Assembly: GCA_902792005.1 (NCBI GenBank)
Contig: CADAXW010000009.1
Location: 1-42,468, forward strand
Direction: 5' to 3'
Length of the DNA: 42,468 bases
DNA from: an uncultured Lachnospiraceae bacterium
GTDB lineage: Bacteria > Bacillota > Clostridia > Lachnospirales > Lachnospiraceae
This document shows positions 1 through 6,927 of this stretch, in pieces. Below the pieces are notes generated by a model, which saw nothing but the letters and a program-made list of their open reading frames with translations, did no database searches and was not told the DNA's origin. Each line of letters opens with the position of its first letter. Positions within the stretch are counted from its first letter, which is position 1. Both the position numbers and the translations under genes were made by a program.

Positions 1-624
1 AAGACAAGTACTGTAAGTGGTATTCAGGGAACAGGCCTTGGTATGGCCATCGCAAAGAATACCGTCGAAATGATGGGCGGTGTGATCTCGGTAAACTCCA
101 CAGAGGGCAAGGGAAGTGAGTTCATCGTTGAGCTCCCCTGTAAGATCAGCAGTACATCTACGAGGCTTGAACCGGTGCCGGAGCAGCAGGACCTGCGTCA
201 GCTGGCAGCGGATGATGATAAGGAAGAGGTAACGCCGGATTTCTCAGGGAAACGTGTTCTGCTGGTGGAAGATAATCAGATGAACCAGATACTTGCAGAG
301 AATATTTTAACAGGTGTCGGACTTGCTGTTGATATTGCTTCTGACGGAACAGAAGCAGTGGAAAAGATGAAATCTGCTACCAATGGATATTACGATATTA
401 TCCTGATGGATATTCAAATGCCTGAGATGGATGGCTATGAGGCTACAAGACAGATCCGTGCACTGGATGATAAAGAAAAGTCCAACATACCGATTGTAGC
501 AGTTACTGCGAATGCCTTTGATGAGGATCGGAAGATTTCCAGGGAAGTTGGAATGAACGGACATTTGGCAAAACCCTATGATATTCCGGAGATCATGAAA
601 ACACTGAACAAATTACTGAACTGA
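1..624 (+). CDS. Hybrid sensor histidine kinase, C-terminal part (5' end outside window)
   Basis: The frame is open from base 1 and encodes the last 207 residues of a two-component hybrid kinase. The fragment begins inside the HATPase_c domain: the G2 ATP-lid motif GTGLGMAI is at fragment residues 10-17 and is followed by the GKGSEF strand typical of the domain end. After a charged linker (about 35-82) comes a complete receiver domain with acidic residues at E90-D91, the phospho-acceptor Asp in LMDIQMP (D137), the switch Thr (T169) and the conserved Lys in AKPYD (K191). No HPt or output domain follows, so it resembles hybrid kinases that phosphorelay to a separate partner. The sensor region and signal cannot be seen. 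The domain calls are secure; the role is unknown. Confidence 0.93.
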   Translation, partial: KTSTVSGIQGTGLGMAIAKNTVEMMGGVISVNSTEGKGSEFIVELPCKISSTSTRLEPVPEQQDLRQLAADDDKEEVTPDFSGKRVLLVEDNQMNQILAENILTGVGLAVDIASDGTEAVEKMKSATNGYYDIILMDIQMPEMDGYEATRQIRALDDKEKSNIPIVAVTANAFDEDRKISREVGMNGHLAKPYDIPEIMKTLNKLLN

Positions 625-676
625 TACGAAAGGCGGCATACAAGCCTGAGAGTTCCTGTTTTGGAGAAAACGTACT

Positions 677-1288
677 ATGAAGATTTACGTGGATTATGAT
701 GATTGTCTGTGTGAGACGGCGAAGGCCTTTTCCGTTCTTGCGGAAAGACTCTTCGGGAAAAATGTGCCCTATGAGGAGGTTCGTTTTTTTAATCTGCAGG
801 CTTCCTTCGGGCTGTCGGATGAGGAGTATGAGCATCTGATGCTGGAGGGCCATCGGCCGGAGGAGATCCTTTCCTATGAGGCCACACCGGGGGCCGCGGA
901 GGTGGTGAATGAGTGGATCGATCAGGGACATGAAGTGACCATCATCACCGGACGTCCATTCAGCTCCTACGAGCCTTCCCGCAAATGGCTGGATATGAAC
1001 GGATTTGACCGTGTGAAAATGTACTGCCTCAATAAATACGGAAGGGATACATTTATCAAAAACAGCGATTTTAACATGGAGCTGGAAGACTATTACAAGA
1101 TGAAGTTTGATTTTGCGGTGGAGGATTCTCCCATGGCCTTCCGCTTCTTTGAGCATCTGCCGGAGCTTCGGGTTCTGGTGTATGACCGCCCGTGGAATCA
1201 GGAAGAGGCTTTTCCGAACGCCAATTATTCCCGGGTCCGGAGCTGGGAGCAGATCCGGTATGCGGTGTATACACGCCGTATGGTATAA
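677..1288 (+). CDS. HAD-superfamily 5'-nucleotidase-like phosphatase
   Basis: A 203-residue protein opening with MKIYVDYDDCLCE, a HAD motif I of the form DxDD, where the first Asp would be the nucleophile and the second the acid/base. Motif II is in the TIITGRP segment (about residues 92-98), and a late acidic motif lies in FAVEDSP (about 151-157). Size and motif spacing resemble the NT5C-type (deoxy)nucleotidase-like HAD group with a helical cap after motif I. It should hydrolyse a phosphomonoester, perhaps a nucleotide; the substrate cannot be read. A weak Shine-Dalgarno (GGAG at 664-667) precedes the ATG. The next gene, a P-loop protein, starts 34 bases downstream, so the two may act together on a phosphorylated small molecule (inference). 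Confidence 0.82.
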   Translation: MKIYVDYDDCLCETAKAFSVLAERLFGKNVPYEEVRFFNLQASFGLSDEEYEHLMLEGHRPEEILSYEATPGAAEVVNEWIDQGHEVTIITGRPFSSYEPSRKWLDMNGFDRVKMYCLNKYGRDTFIKNSDFNMELEDYYKMKFDFAVEDSPMAFRFFEHLPELRVLVYDRPWNQEEAFPNANYSRVRSWEQIRYAVYTRRMV

Positions 1289-1289
1289 T
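1281..1289 (+). promoter_or_regulatory. Possible extended -10 promoter for the P-loop gene
   Basis: TGG followed by TATAAT (1284-1289) overlaps the stop of the HAD gene. No good -35 lies 17 bases upstream. The extended TGn motif could compensate. It would give the P-loop gene its own start about 27 bases before its ATG. Confidence 0.35.
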
Positions 1290-1322
1290 ATACATATCTT
1301 TTTGAATGGAGGAGGAGAAGCT

Positions 1323-2408
1323 ATGGAACTTTATACAGATTTGGAGCAGGCGGTGCAGGATCCATCACTGGTTATCATCACTGAGAACATTTCAACTGAG
1401 AAGGAGCTATACCGCACATTTGCCAGATACAGAGTGCTGCCGAAAAAGCAGAAGCGTTTCTCCGACTATTATTCAAACGAATTCCTGGGCCATACGGTGC
1501 CGGAAATGTTCGTTCTGCTTAAGGAAAAACTGAAGAATGACAGCTATACATTTGACGAAAACCAGCTGCCGAACGAGAAGTATATGCTTTCTGAGCCGGA
1601 TCTTTATTATAAGCAGGAAGCATTCAATTCCGGGGATACCAATATATGCTTTATCCTCGGTCATTCGGGAAGCGGAAAGTCCATGATGGCGAGAACCCTG
1701 GAAGGGGAGGACATCGATCACATCGAGCTGGATGACCTGCTTCTCGCGAAGGATCATTTTACCATGGATGAGCTGAAGGAATATTCGGATATGTTCTACA
1801 GCTTTTTCGACGGGGAGGGCGCGAAGTACTATATTGGCGTGGAAGAGAGAGACAGCATCCCCAAGGAAGAGTATGAGGACCGGGTGTTCATAGACTTCGT
1901 TCAGTTTGCGATGGAATATGCAAAGCAGCATAAGGACAAGAAGTATATCATCGACGGGATCTGGATCTATCTTTATTTTGATGATCCCTCTGCGTTCGAG
2001 GATTTTGCAGTATTTATCAAAGGGACATCCTTCCTTAAGTCAAAGATCCGTACGGTGAAGCGGGAGATGCAGAGGGATAAGGAAACCCTGAGGGACAGAA
2101 AGCAGATGTTCGGACGGGAGGTCAGAAACTATCTTTTGGATGAGGATAAGATCAACAAATACCGGGTATTCTTCGGGGATAAGCCGGACACGGTCCTGCG
2201 GGCCGAGACCAGGGACTCTGCAAAAAAGGATGAAGCCGTGGTTCGTGAGCTGAACCGGATCAACAGCTTCTTTGTAAATGAAGACGCAGACGCGATCAGT
2301 GAGATCATGAAAAAGACGGAGGCAGATACTGAATTATCCAACTGGAATAAGATGAGGATCATCAACGAATGCGGATCCGCCCTGTTTGACCTGCGCAGAA
2401 AAGCGTGA
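1323..2408 (+). CDS. P-loop NTPase of unknown function
   Basis: A 361-residue soluble protein with a clear Walker A motif, GHSGSGKS, at residues 113-120 after a hydrophobic strand (ICFIL). A likely Walker B-like strand is YIIDGIWIYL. A Lys/Arg-rich segment (KSKIRTVKREMQRDKETLRDRK) could serve as a kinase-type lid. The N-terminal 105 residues match no domain I recognise. The fold suggests a small-molecule or nucleotide kinase-like protein, but no substrate can be named. The start is at 1323, not further upstream, because GGAGGAGG (1308-1315) sits correctly before it. Upstream is the HAD phosphatase gene; downstream is a REP-like palindrome that separates it from a convergent small gene. Annotate as a P-loop protein only. 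Confidence 0.8.
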   Translation: MELYTDLEQAVQDPSLVIITENISTEKELYRTFARYRVLPKKQKRFSDYYSNEFLGHTVPEMFVLLKEKLKNDSYTFDENQLPNEKYMLSEPDLYYKQEAFNSGDTNICFILGHSGSGKSMMARTLEGEDIDHIELDDLLLAKDHFTMDELKEYSDMFYSFFDGEGAKYYIGVEERDSIPKEEYEDRVFIDFVQFAMEYAKQHKDKKYIIDGIWIYLYFDDPSAFEDFAVFIKGTSFLKSKIRTVKREMQRDKETLRDRKQMFGREVRNYLLDEDKINKYRVFFGDKPDTVLRAETRDSAKKDEAVVRELNRINSFFVNEDADAISEIMKKTEADTELSNWNKMRIINECGSALFDLRRKA

Positions 2409-2433
2409 GAAAGGGCAGCGTGACGACGCGCCA

Positions 2434-2511
2434 GCGTGACTAAGGGGACAGTCCCCGCTGTCACGTTTTCTCGCGAAAACGTGACATGGGGGACTGTCCC
2501 CGTCGTCACGC
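2434..2511. repeat. REP-like palindromic element, copy 1 (78 bp)
   Basis: A 78-bp inverted repeat with 37-base arms around TCGC. The arms differ at four positions. Each arm contains the core GGGGACAGTCCCC flanked by GTGAC/GTCAC, so each arm can also fold on itself. Two further copies of the same length lie at 10302-10379 and 35340-35417. A partial extra end (GCGTGACGACG) lies just outside at about 2418-2428. The element sits between convergent genes, where it could act as a bidirectional terminator, and its edge supplies the stop codon of the minus-strand small gene. Assignment to RAYT-mobilised REP elements is inference; no transposase is present here. Confidence 0.85.
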
Positions 2512-2631
2512 TTCCTTATCCTCTTTATGCCAGTGCCAGAAGTAAAATCCGAGAAGGAATACGTAGATCGCTACGGAGTAGAAGAAAGTAAATGCCAGCA
2601 GCGGGATGGATACGTCATGGTTCTTTTTCAT
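2506..2631 (-). CDS. Small membrane protein, 41 residues
   Basis: A short gene on the minus strand with an ATG at 2631, a strong GGAGG eight to nine bases upstream, and a good promoter (-35 TTGCCT, -10 TAGAAT, 17-bp spacer) above it. The product begins MKKNHDVSIP and is followed by one strongly hydrophobic, aromatic-rich stretch (about residues 9-33) rich in Phe and Tyr, then a charged tail (HWHKEDKEA). It is predicted to be a single-span membrane peptide with Lys at the N-terminus. Its TGA stop comes from the outer edge of REP copy 1, so the REP element may have truncated a longer ancestor. I recognise no family. The combination of promoter, ribosome-binding site and coherent hydrophobic peptide argues that it is real. 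Confidence 0.65.
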   Translation of the reverse strand: MKKNHDVSIPLLAFTFFYSVAIYVFLLGFYFWHWHKEDKEA

Positions 2632-2679
2632 GGTTTGTTTCCTCCTTTGGTATACATTGATAGTTTTTTGCTCTTTTTT

Positions 2680-2708
2680 ATTCTATCTGTTTTTTTACAT
2701 TCAGGCAA
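2680..2708 (-). promoter_or_regulatory. Promoter for the small membrane protein gene
   Basis: Read on the minus strand: -35 TTGCCT (2703-2708), 17-base spacer, -10 TAGAAT (2680-2685), followed by an A-rich leader and GGAGG before the ATG at 2631. Confidence 0.65.
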
Positions 2709-2719
2709 GATGAAGATAT

Positions 2720-2752
2720 GATCGGATTCGGGATCGAATCGGGATCGGATCA
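2720..2752. repeat. Three 11-bp direct repeats between divergent promoters
   Basis: Three tandem 11-base units, GATCGGATTCG, GGATCGAATCG and GGATCGGATCA, lie between the minus-strand promoter of the small gene and the plus-strand promoter of the DUF3592 gene. An 11-bp period is about one helical turn, as seen in direct-repeat operators of OmpR-type regulators. The operator role is inference. Confidence 0.5.
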
Positions 2753-2777
2753 AATGACATTTGTGTGACATTTCCTG

Positions 2778-2786
2778 TGATAGAAT
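2778..2786 (+). promoter_or_regulatory. Extended -10 promoter for the DUF3592 gene
   Basis: TGA followed by TAGAAT (2781-2786). No convincing -35 is present at the ideal distance, so an activator at the 11-bp repeats upstream is conceivable. The ATG at 2819 follows with GGAGG at 2806-2810. Confidence 0.45.
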
Positions 2787-2818
2787 GATCACATCCTATT
2801 CCAAAGGAGGGCACTGTG

Positions 2819-3298
2819 ATGAATAAACTTGCATCTTTTATGCGTGCGACCTATATAGGAAGAGCACTGATTCCCCTCGGGCTGATCCTGATGATCGTCA
2901 GCATTTTCGTTTTTCGGAGTGCGGATCATACACAGGGGTTCAAGAAAACGGAGTCAGTGGTATCCCGGCTGGAACCGGCAGAGGATGAATATACGGAAAG
3001 CGATGGAACCCTTCATGAAGCCACGGATACCGTATTCATAAAATATACGGTGGACGGGAAGGAATATGAAACGGAATTCGGAGTTTTCCCCGGATACAAG
3101 ATTGGAGATAAGATAAAAATCGTCTACAATCCGGAGGATCCGAAGGAGATATCATCACCTGTGGGTATCGTTTTACCCATCGTGATTCTGGCAGGTGGTG
3201 CGGCGCTCCTGATCGGCGGGATCATCAGTCTGATCCGGGCGGCGAAGAAACAGAAGGCACTTAGAAAACAAGAGGAGGGCTGGGCATATGGAAAATAA
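2819..3298 (+). CDS. DUF3592-family membrane protein
   Basis: A 159-residue protein with an N-terminal transmembrane helix (about residues 14-33), an extracytoplasmic beta-rich region (about 38-110) and a second helix (about 117-140) followed by a basic tail. The middle carries the hallmarks of DUF3592: a segment like FIKYTVDGKEYE, then GYKIGDKIKIVYNPEDP, the GDxhxVxYxPxxP signature. The function of this family is unknown. The start is put at ATG 2819, not the preceding GTG, because GGAGG (2806-2810) is eight bases away. It overlaps the next gene by 11 bases, so the two are translationally coupled and probably work together. Confidence 0.8.
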   Translation: MNKLASFMRATYIGRALIPLGLILMIVSIFVFRSADHTQGFKKTESVVSRLEPAEDEYTESDGTLHEATDTVFIKYTVDGKEYETEFGVFPGYKIGDKIKIVYNPEDPKEISSPVGIVLPIVILAGGAALLIGGIISLIRAAKKQKALRKQEEGWAYGK

Positions 3299-3833
3299 GC
3301 GTTATTTCTTTCATCCGACTGGAAAAATGAATCAGGATTACAGCATGGACGACGAGAACAAGACTCCGGTATATGAGGCAAAGGTGCTGAAGAAGGGGAT
3401 CTTCTCAGCCTGGCAGTTTGAATTCACGGATCATCAGACAAATAAGTCTGAGGTGCATAAGGTCGGACATACGGTGACCACCGAGCAGCATAGCGGTGCC
3501 ATGGATCTCCTGGGCGGAGTCACTGCGGCAGTGGCGGATATGCTTTCTGTCCGGTCCTGGTTTAAGTATGACGGTGTTAAGATCTGGGATTATCTGCATG
3601 AGCAGGGGATCCGGATCGACAGCGGTCTGGCACATGGAAAGATTGGAATGAGTTACCATGTAACCCTGAAGGGACAGGAGCTGGCAACCATGACCATGTC
3701 CACCGCAAAGGGCGGGAAATCCATTTTCGGGACCCGTTTCTGGTATGATATCGATATGGCGGGCGAAAATGTAGCGCTGGCGTTTCTGACGGCGTTTGCC
3801 CTTGCAAAAACGGAACAGACGTTTTATGATTGA
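3288..3833 (+). CDS. LURP-one/tubby-like protein, hypothetical
   Basis: A 181-residue protein with no signal peptide. It has alternating beta-strand patterns and short turns (YEAKVLKKGIFSAWQFEFTD, ISYHVT-like strands, GTRFWYDID) ending in a hydrophobic helix AGENVALAFLTAFALAKTEQTF. This strands-plus-C-terminal-helix layout is what I associate with the LURP-one/tubby C-terminal fold, where the final helix fills a barrel. The resemblance is by reading and is moderate. The gene starts inside the DUF3592 gene (11-base overlap), consistent with one transcript. Tubby-like folds can bind membrane lipids, which would fit a partner for the membrane protein, but that is speculation. Confidence 0.65.
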   Translation: MENKRYFFHPTGKMNQDYSMDDENKTPVYEAKVLKKGIFSAWQFEFTDHQTNKSEVHKVGHTVTTEQHSGAMDLLGGVTAAVADMLSVRSWFKYDGVKIWDYLHEQGIRIDSGLAHGKIGMSYHVTLKGQELATMTMSTAKGGKSIFGTRFWYDIDMAGENVALAFLTAFALAKTEQTFYD

Positions 3834-3865
3834 TGAAACATAATATGAAACAACAGGAGGGAAAA

Positions 3866-4585
3866 ATGAGAAAGAACTTTAGGACAAAGCTTCTGGTATG
3901 TGCACTTGCAGCTGCGACCAGTGTAATGCTGGTGGGCTGTGGCAAGGAAGATACGGCAACCACGGCAGCTCCGACAGAGGCTGCTTCCACACAGGTGACC
4001 GAGCAGGCGAAGGCGGCCTATGATTACATGGTGCTGGTGAACAAGGCCCACAAGCTTCCGGATGACTGGGAGAGCAAAGTGGTTTTGAAGGAAGCAACCA
4101 ACCGTTATGGTGAGACATATAAGGTTGAGGAGAAGGCGCTGGAGCAGTTTGAGAAGCTGCAGAAGGAATGTGCAGATGAGGGAATCTACATCGAGCTGGA
4201 CAGCACCACAAGAAGCGTTGCAGAGCAGCAGAAGCTTTGGGACGACTGGACCGTAGAGAAGGGCGAGGACTACGTAAAGAAATACGTAGCAGTTCCCGGT
4301 TACTCCGAGCACCACACAGGTCTGGCCATCGATGTCTGCCTGGATAAGGATGGAAAGCGGATCGACGACAATGATGATATGATCGCTGAGAAGGAGATCT
4401 TTGCCAAGGTACATGCAAAGCTCGCCAAGTACGGCTTCATCCTTCGTTATCTGGAGGGTAAGGACGCAGAGACAGGATACAGCTATGAGCCCTGGCATTT
4501 CCGTTACATCAACGATCCCACCATCGCAAAGGAGATCATGGATAAGGGAATTACCCTTGAGGCTTATCTGGGAGAACTCAAATAA
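3866..4585 (+). CDS. Lipoprotein D-alanyl-D-alanine carboxypeptidase (VanY/M15B)
   Basis: A 239-residue secreted zinc peptidase. The N-terminus MRKNFRTKLLVCALAAATSVMLVGC is a lipoprotein signal with lipobox LVGC, followed by a Thr/Ala-rich linker. The M15B catalytic domain (about residues 75-225) shows TTRSVAEQQ, the zinc motif GYSEHHTGLAIDV (SxHxxGxAxD), and YEPWHFRY (ExWH), which carries the catalytic Glu and third zinc ligand. It should remove the terminal D-Ala of peptidoglycan stem peptides at the cell surface. The start at 3866 is chosen over an earlier in-frame ATG because CAGGAGG (3854-3860) lies just before it. A terminator follows directly. There are no vancomycin-resistance genes nearby, so it is a housekeeping enzyme. 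Confidence 0.9.
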   Translation: MRKNFRTKLLVCALAAATSVMLVGCGKEDTATTAAPTEAASTQVTEQAKAAYDYMVLVNKAHKLPDDWESKVVLKEATNRYGETYKVEEKALEQFEKLQKECADEGIYIELDSTTRSVAEQQKLWDDWTVEKGEDYVKKYVAVPGYSEHHTGLAIDVCLDKDGKRIDDNDDMIAEKEIFAKVHAKLAKYGFILRYLEGKDAETGYSYEPWHFRYINDPTIAKEIMDKGITLEAYLGELK

Positions 4586-4608
4586 GGTGTCGATATAACG
4601 ATATAAAC

Positions 4609-4656
4609 AAAGGAACAGCCCTCGCCGCGGGATGCGGTGAGGGCTGTTCCTTTTGT
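4609..4656 (+). terminator. Intrinsic terminator after the carboxypeptidase gene
   Basis: A long GC-rich stem (AAGGAACAGCCCTC paired with GAGGGCTGTTCCTT, with further CCGC/GCGG pairing inside) followed by TTTTGTTT. Confidence 0.88.
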
Positions 4657-4722
4657 TTCGCCGCCAGGTCAGCGGCCCGATGGATCACAGATACGGCAGG
4701 GGGTAAAGTGAGAGGACGGGAC

Positions 4723-4751
4723 TTGTGCCTGTTTCGAATGAAGTTTATAAT
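4723..4751 (+). promoter_or_regulatory. Promoter of nudC-macro operon
   Basis: -35 TTGTGC (4723-4728), 17-base spacer, perfect -10 TATAAT (4746-4751), then GGGAGGTG before the ATG at 4773. Confidence 0.75.
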
Positions 4752-4772
4752 GATTTCGGGAGGTGAAAACCG

Positions 4773-5594
4773 ATGATACAGGATATAGCACCGAGCAAAC
4801 TGAATAATTCATATTCTGCCCGCCGGATGCAGGAGGGAGATCTGCTTCTTCACTTTGATCCGGAGGGACGGGTTCTGGTCCGGGAGAAGGAGGGGAAGAT
4901 CAGCTTCCTTAAGGCCGAAGCGGCGGACTGCGAGGGCGAAAACGTCTATCTCTTCTCCATCGATGAGACTTATCTTTATCTTTCCCCGGACCCCGCACTC
5001 CGGGAGAAGGAGGGCTTCGGCTACAGGCCTCTCCGGGAGCTGAGGCGGACCTGCGTCGGTAAGGAGGTCTTCGCCGCGTATACCGCCTATCATCTTTGGA
5101 AATGGTATACGGATCACCGATTCTGTGGAAAATGTGCTGCCCCGCTGGTCCACAGTGATAAGGAGCGGGCGCTGGTCTGCCCTACGTGCGGCGGTACATT
5201 TTATCCGAGGATCAATCCGGCGGTGATCGTGGGTGTCCGAAAGGGAGAGCATCTTCTGATCACCCGTTACCGCACCGGTTATCAGCATAATGCGCTGGTT
5301 GCGGGCTTCACGGAGATCGGTGAGACCCTGGAGGAGACCGTGGCCCGGGAGGTTATGGAGGAGACCGGGGTTAAGGTTCGGAATATTTGTTATTATAAGT
5401 CTCAGCCATGGGGGATCGCTCAGGACATCCTGGTGGGCTTCTACTGCGATGCCGAGGAGGGCAGCGAGATCCGTATGGATGAAAATGAACTGAAGTACGC
5501 CGAGTGGGTGAAACGGGAGGACATCGTTTTACAGCCGGATGATATCAGTCTGACCAATGAGATGATGCGCAGGTTTAAGGAAGGGGGGGACTGA
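4773..5594 (+). CDS. nudC: NAD+ diphosphatase (Nudix hydrolase NudC)
   Basis: A 273-residue Nudix enzyme expected to cleave NAD(H) to NMN(H) and AMP; the family also removes NAD caps from RNA. The order is an N-terminal substrate-binding region (1-110), a zinc ribbon with C118-x2-C121 and C136-x2-C139, then the Nudix domain with the full box GFTEIGETLEETVAREVMEETGV (about 178-200). The NudC marker SQPW follows, but it reads SQPWGIAQD where the usual form is SQPWPFPxS, so substrate preference could differ. The start is supported by GGGAGGTG. The macro-domain gene begins one base after this stop, pointing to a shared role in NAD/ADP-ribose metabolism. Confidence 0.93.
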   Translation: MIQDIAPSKLNNSYSARRMQEGDLLLHFDPEGRVLVREKEGKISFLKAEAADCEGENVYLFSIDETYLYLSPDPALREKEGFGYRPLRELRRTCVGKEVFAAYTAYHLWKWYTDHRFCGKCAAPLVHSDKERALVCPTCGGTFYPRINPAVIVGVRKGEHLLITRYRTGYQHNALVAGFTEIGETLEETVAREVMEETGVKVRNICYYKSQPWGIAQDILVGFYCDAEEGSEIRMDENELKYAEWVKREDIVLQPDDISLTNEMMRRFKEGGD

Positions 5595-5595
5595 C

Positions 5596-6750
5596 TTGTT
5601 CAGGATCGTCAGAAATGACATAACAAGGATGACCACGGAGGCCGTTGTAAATACCGCGAATCAGCATGTGGCGGTGGGTGAGGGCTGTGACAGCGCCGTG
5701 TATGAAGCGGCGGGCTGCGAGGAGCTGCTGGCCTACAGAAGAGATAAGATCGGTGAGGTTCCGGAGGGAGAGGTATTTCTCACTCCGGGCTTTCGTCTGC
5801 CTGCGAAGTACATCATCCATGCAGTGAGTCCGAAGTATGTGGACGGGGAGCATGGCGAGGAGAAGCTGCTTCGCTCCTGCTACCGGAAGAGTCTTGCGCT
5901 GGCAAAGGAGAAGGGCATTCGTTCCATCGCGATCCCGCTGATCGCCACGGGAAGCTTCGGCTATCCGAAGGAAGAAGGAATGCGGATCGCCGTGGATGAG
6001 ATTAGCGGGTTCCTTTCGGAAAACCGGATGGAGATCCTCCTGGTGGTTTTCGATGACGACTCCACCCGCCTGGGAGAAAAGATCTATCCGGATCTGGAGG
6101 AGTATATCCGGCAGAATTATGTGGAGGAGAAGAAACGTCATTTCCCATTCCCTGGTATGCCCCATGCCGGACGGCGGGAGGACAGGGATACAGGCGCCGG
6201 AAATGTGTGCTACAGCCAGGCGGCCATGATGGGAGAATCTGCTGCACCGGGGCGCCCCATGCAAAAGAAGAAGGCGGCATCCCGGCCTGCAGAGGTGGAG
6301 GAGGACGAGGCAGCTCTGCCGGAGATTGTGGTGAATATGGAAGTCCCGCCGGAGGAATATGGGTTTGAGGAGTTTCATGAGAGCAGGCTGGATGAGAGGA
6401 TGCGGCATCTGTCCGACACCTTCTCCGAATATCTTCTGTATCTGATCCGGGATAAGCATATGGAGAATGCAGAGGTTTATAAGCGTGCCATTGTGGATAA
6501 GAAGACTTTCTCGAAGATCAAGAATCATGCGGACTATCACCCGCAGAAGCTGACGGCCCTCTGCCTCTGCGTGGGTGCAAAGCTGAATCTGGATGAGTCA
6601 AAGGACCTTCTGGCCAGGGCGGGGTACGCGCTTTCGCCCTGTGATAAGACGGATATCATCTTCTCGTATTTTATAGAGAATGAGATCTACGATATGATCG
6701 AGCTGGATATCCAGCTGGAGGAGCACGGGCTGCCGTGTATCATAACTTAG
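5596..6750 (+). CDS. Macro-domain protein with C-terminal HTH-like module
   Basis: A 384-residue protein. Residues 1-170 form a macro domain (MFRIVRNDITRMTTEAVVNTAN start; GCDSAVYEAAG; the conserved loop IPLIATGSFGYP), which binds and often hydrolyses ADP-ribose or O-acetyl-ADP-ribose. A low-complexity linker follows (about 178-265). The last ~115 residues form a helical module whose KKTFSKIKNHADYHPQKLTALCLCVGAKLNLDESKDLLARAGY segment resembles the helix pattern of XRE-type HTH domains, although DNA binding is unproven. The start is TTG at 5596, with a purine-rich GGGGGGGA just upstream and only one base after the nudC stop, so expression is coupled and probably lower. Possible roles are ADP-ribose sensing or removal. 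Confidence 0.88.
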   Translation: MFRIVRNDITRMTTEAVVNTANQHVAVGEGCDSAVYEAAGCEELLAYRRDKIGEVPEGEVFLTPGFRLPAKYIIHAVSPKYVDGEHGEEKLLRSCYRKSLALAKEKGIRSIAIPLIATGSFGYPKEEGMRIAVDEISGFLSENRMEILLVVFDDDSTRLGEKIYPDLEEYIRQNYVEEKKRHFPFPGMPHAGRREDRDTGAGNVCYSQAAMMGESAAPGRPMQKKKAASRPAEVEEDEAALPEIVVNMEVPPEEYGFEEFHESRLDERMRHLSDTFSEYLLYLIRDKHMENAEVYKRAIVDKKTFSKIKNHADYHPQKLTALCLCVGAKLNLDESKDLLARAGYALSPCDKTDIIFSYFIENEIYDMIELDIQLEEHGLPCIIT

Positions 6751-6768
6751 CAAGGCGTAGCGTGCCCT

Positions 6769-6803
6769 GGCATGGCAAGGCACAGCACGGCGCGGCATTG
6801 CAT
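6769..6803. repeat. Degenerate pentanucleotide array (GGCAN)
   Basis: Seven consecutive 5-base units close to GGCAN: GGCAT, GGCAA, GGCAC, AGCAC, GGCGC, GGCAT, TGCAT, directly after the macro gene. The role is unknown; it may be a decayed simple repeat. Confidence 0.5.
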
Positions 6804-6836
6804 GCCCAGAAGAATGTCCCGACACCCCCGGTCGTC

Positions 6837-6865
6837 TTGTGCTTTCCGGCGGTCTGTGGTACTAT
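6837..6865 (+). promoter_or_regulatory. Promoter of ktrBA
   Basis: -35 TTGTGC (6837-6842), 17-base spacer ending in TGG (extended -10), -10 TACTAT (6860-6865). It lies 62 bases before the ktrB start. The -35 is identical to that of nudC. Confidence 0.65.
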
Positions 6866-6927
6866 GACTTGGGCGAAGTCCCGGATTTCCTTTGTTACGA
6901 GAAACAGATAGGAACAGAAGATAAACA

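Noticed and set aside
2527-2721. 64-residue plus-strand frame in the gap after REP copy 1
   Set aside because: No ribosome-binding site; the minus strand at the same place has a promoter, GGAGG and a coherent membrane peptide.
5575-6540. 321-residue minus-strand frame opposite the macro-domain gene
   Set aside because: No recognisable protein features; the macro domain on the plus strand explains the region.
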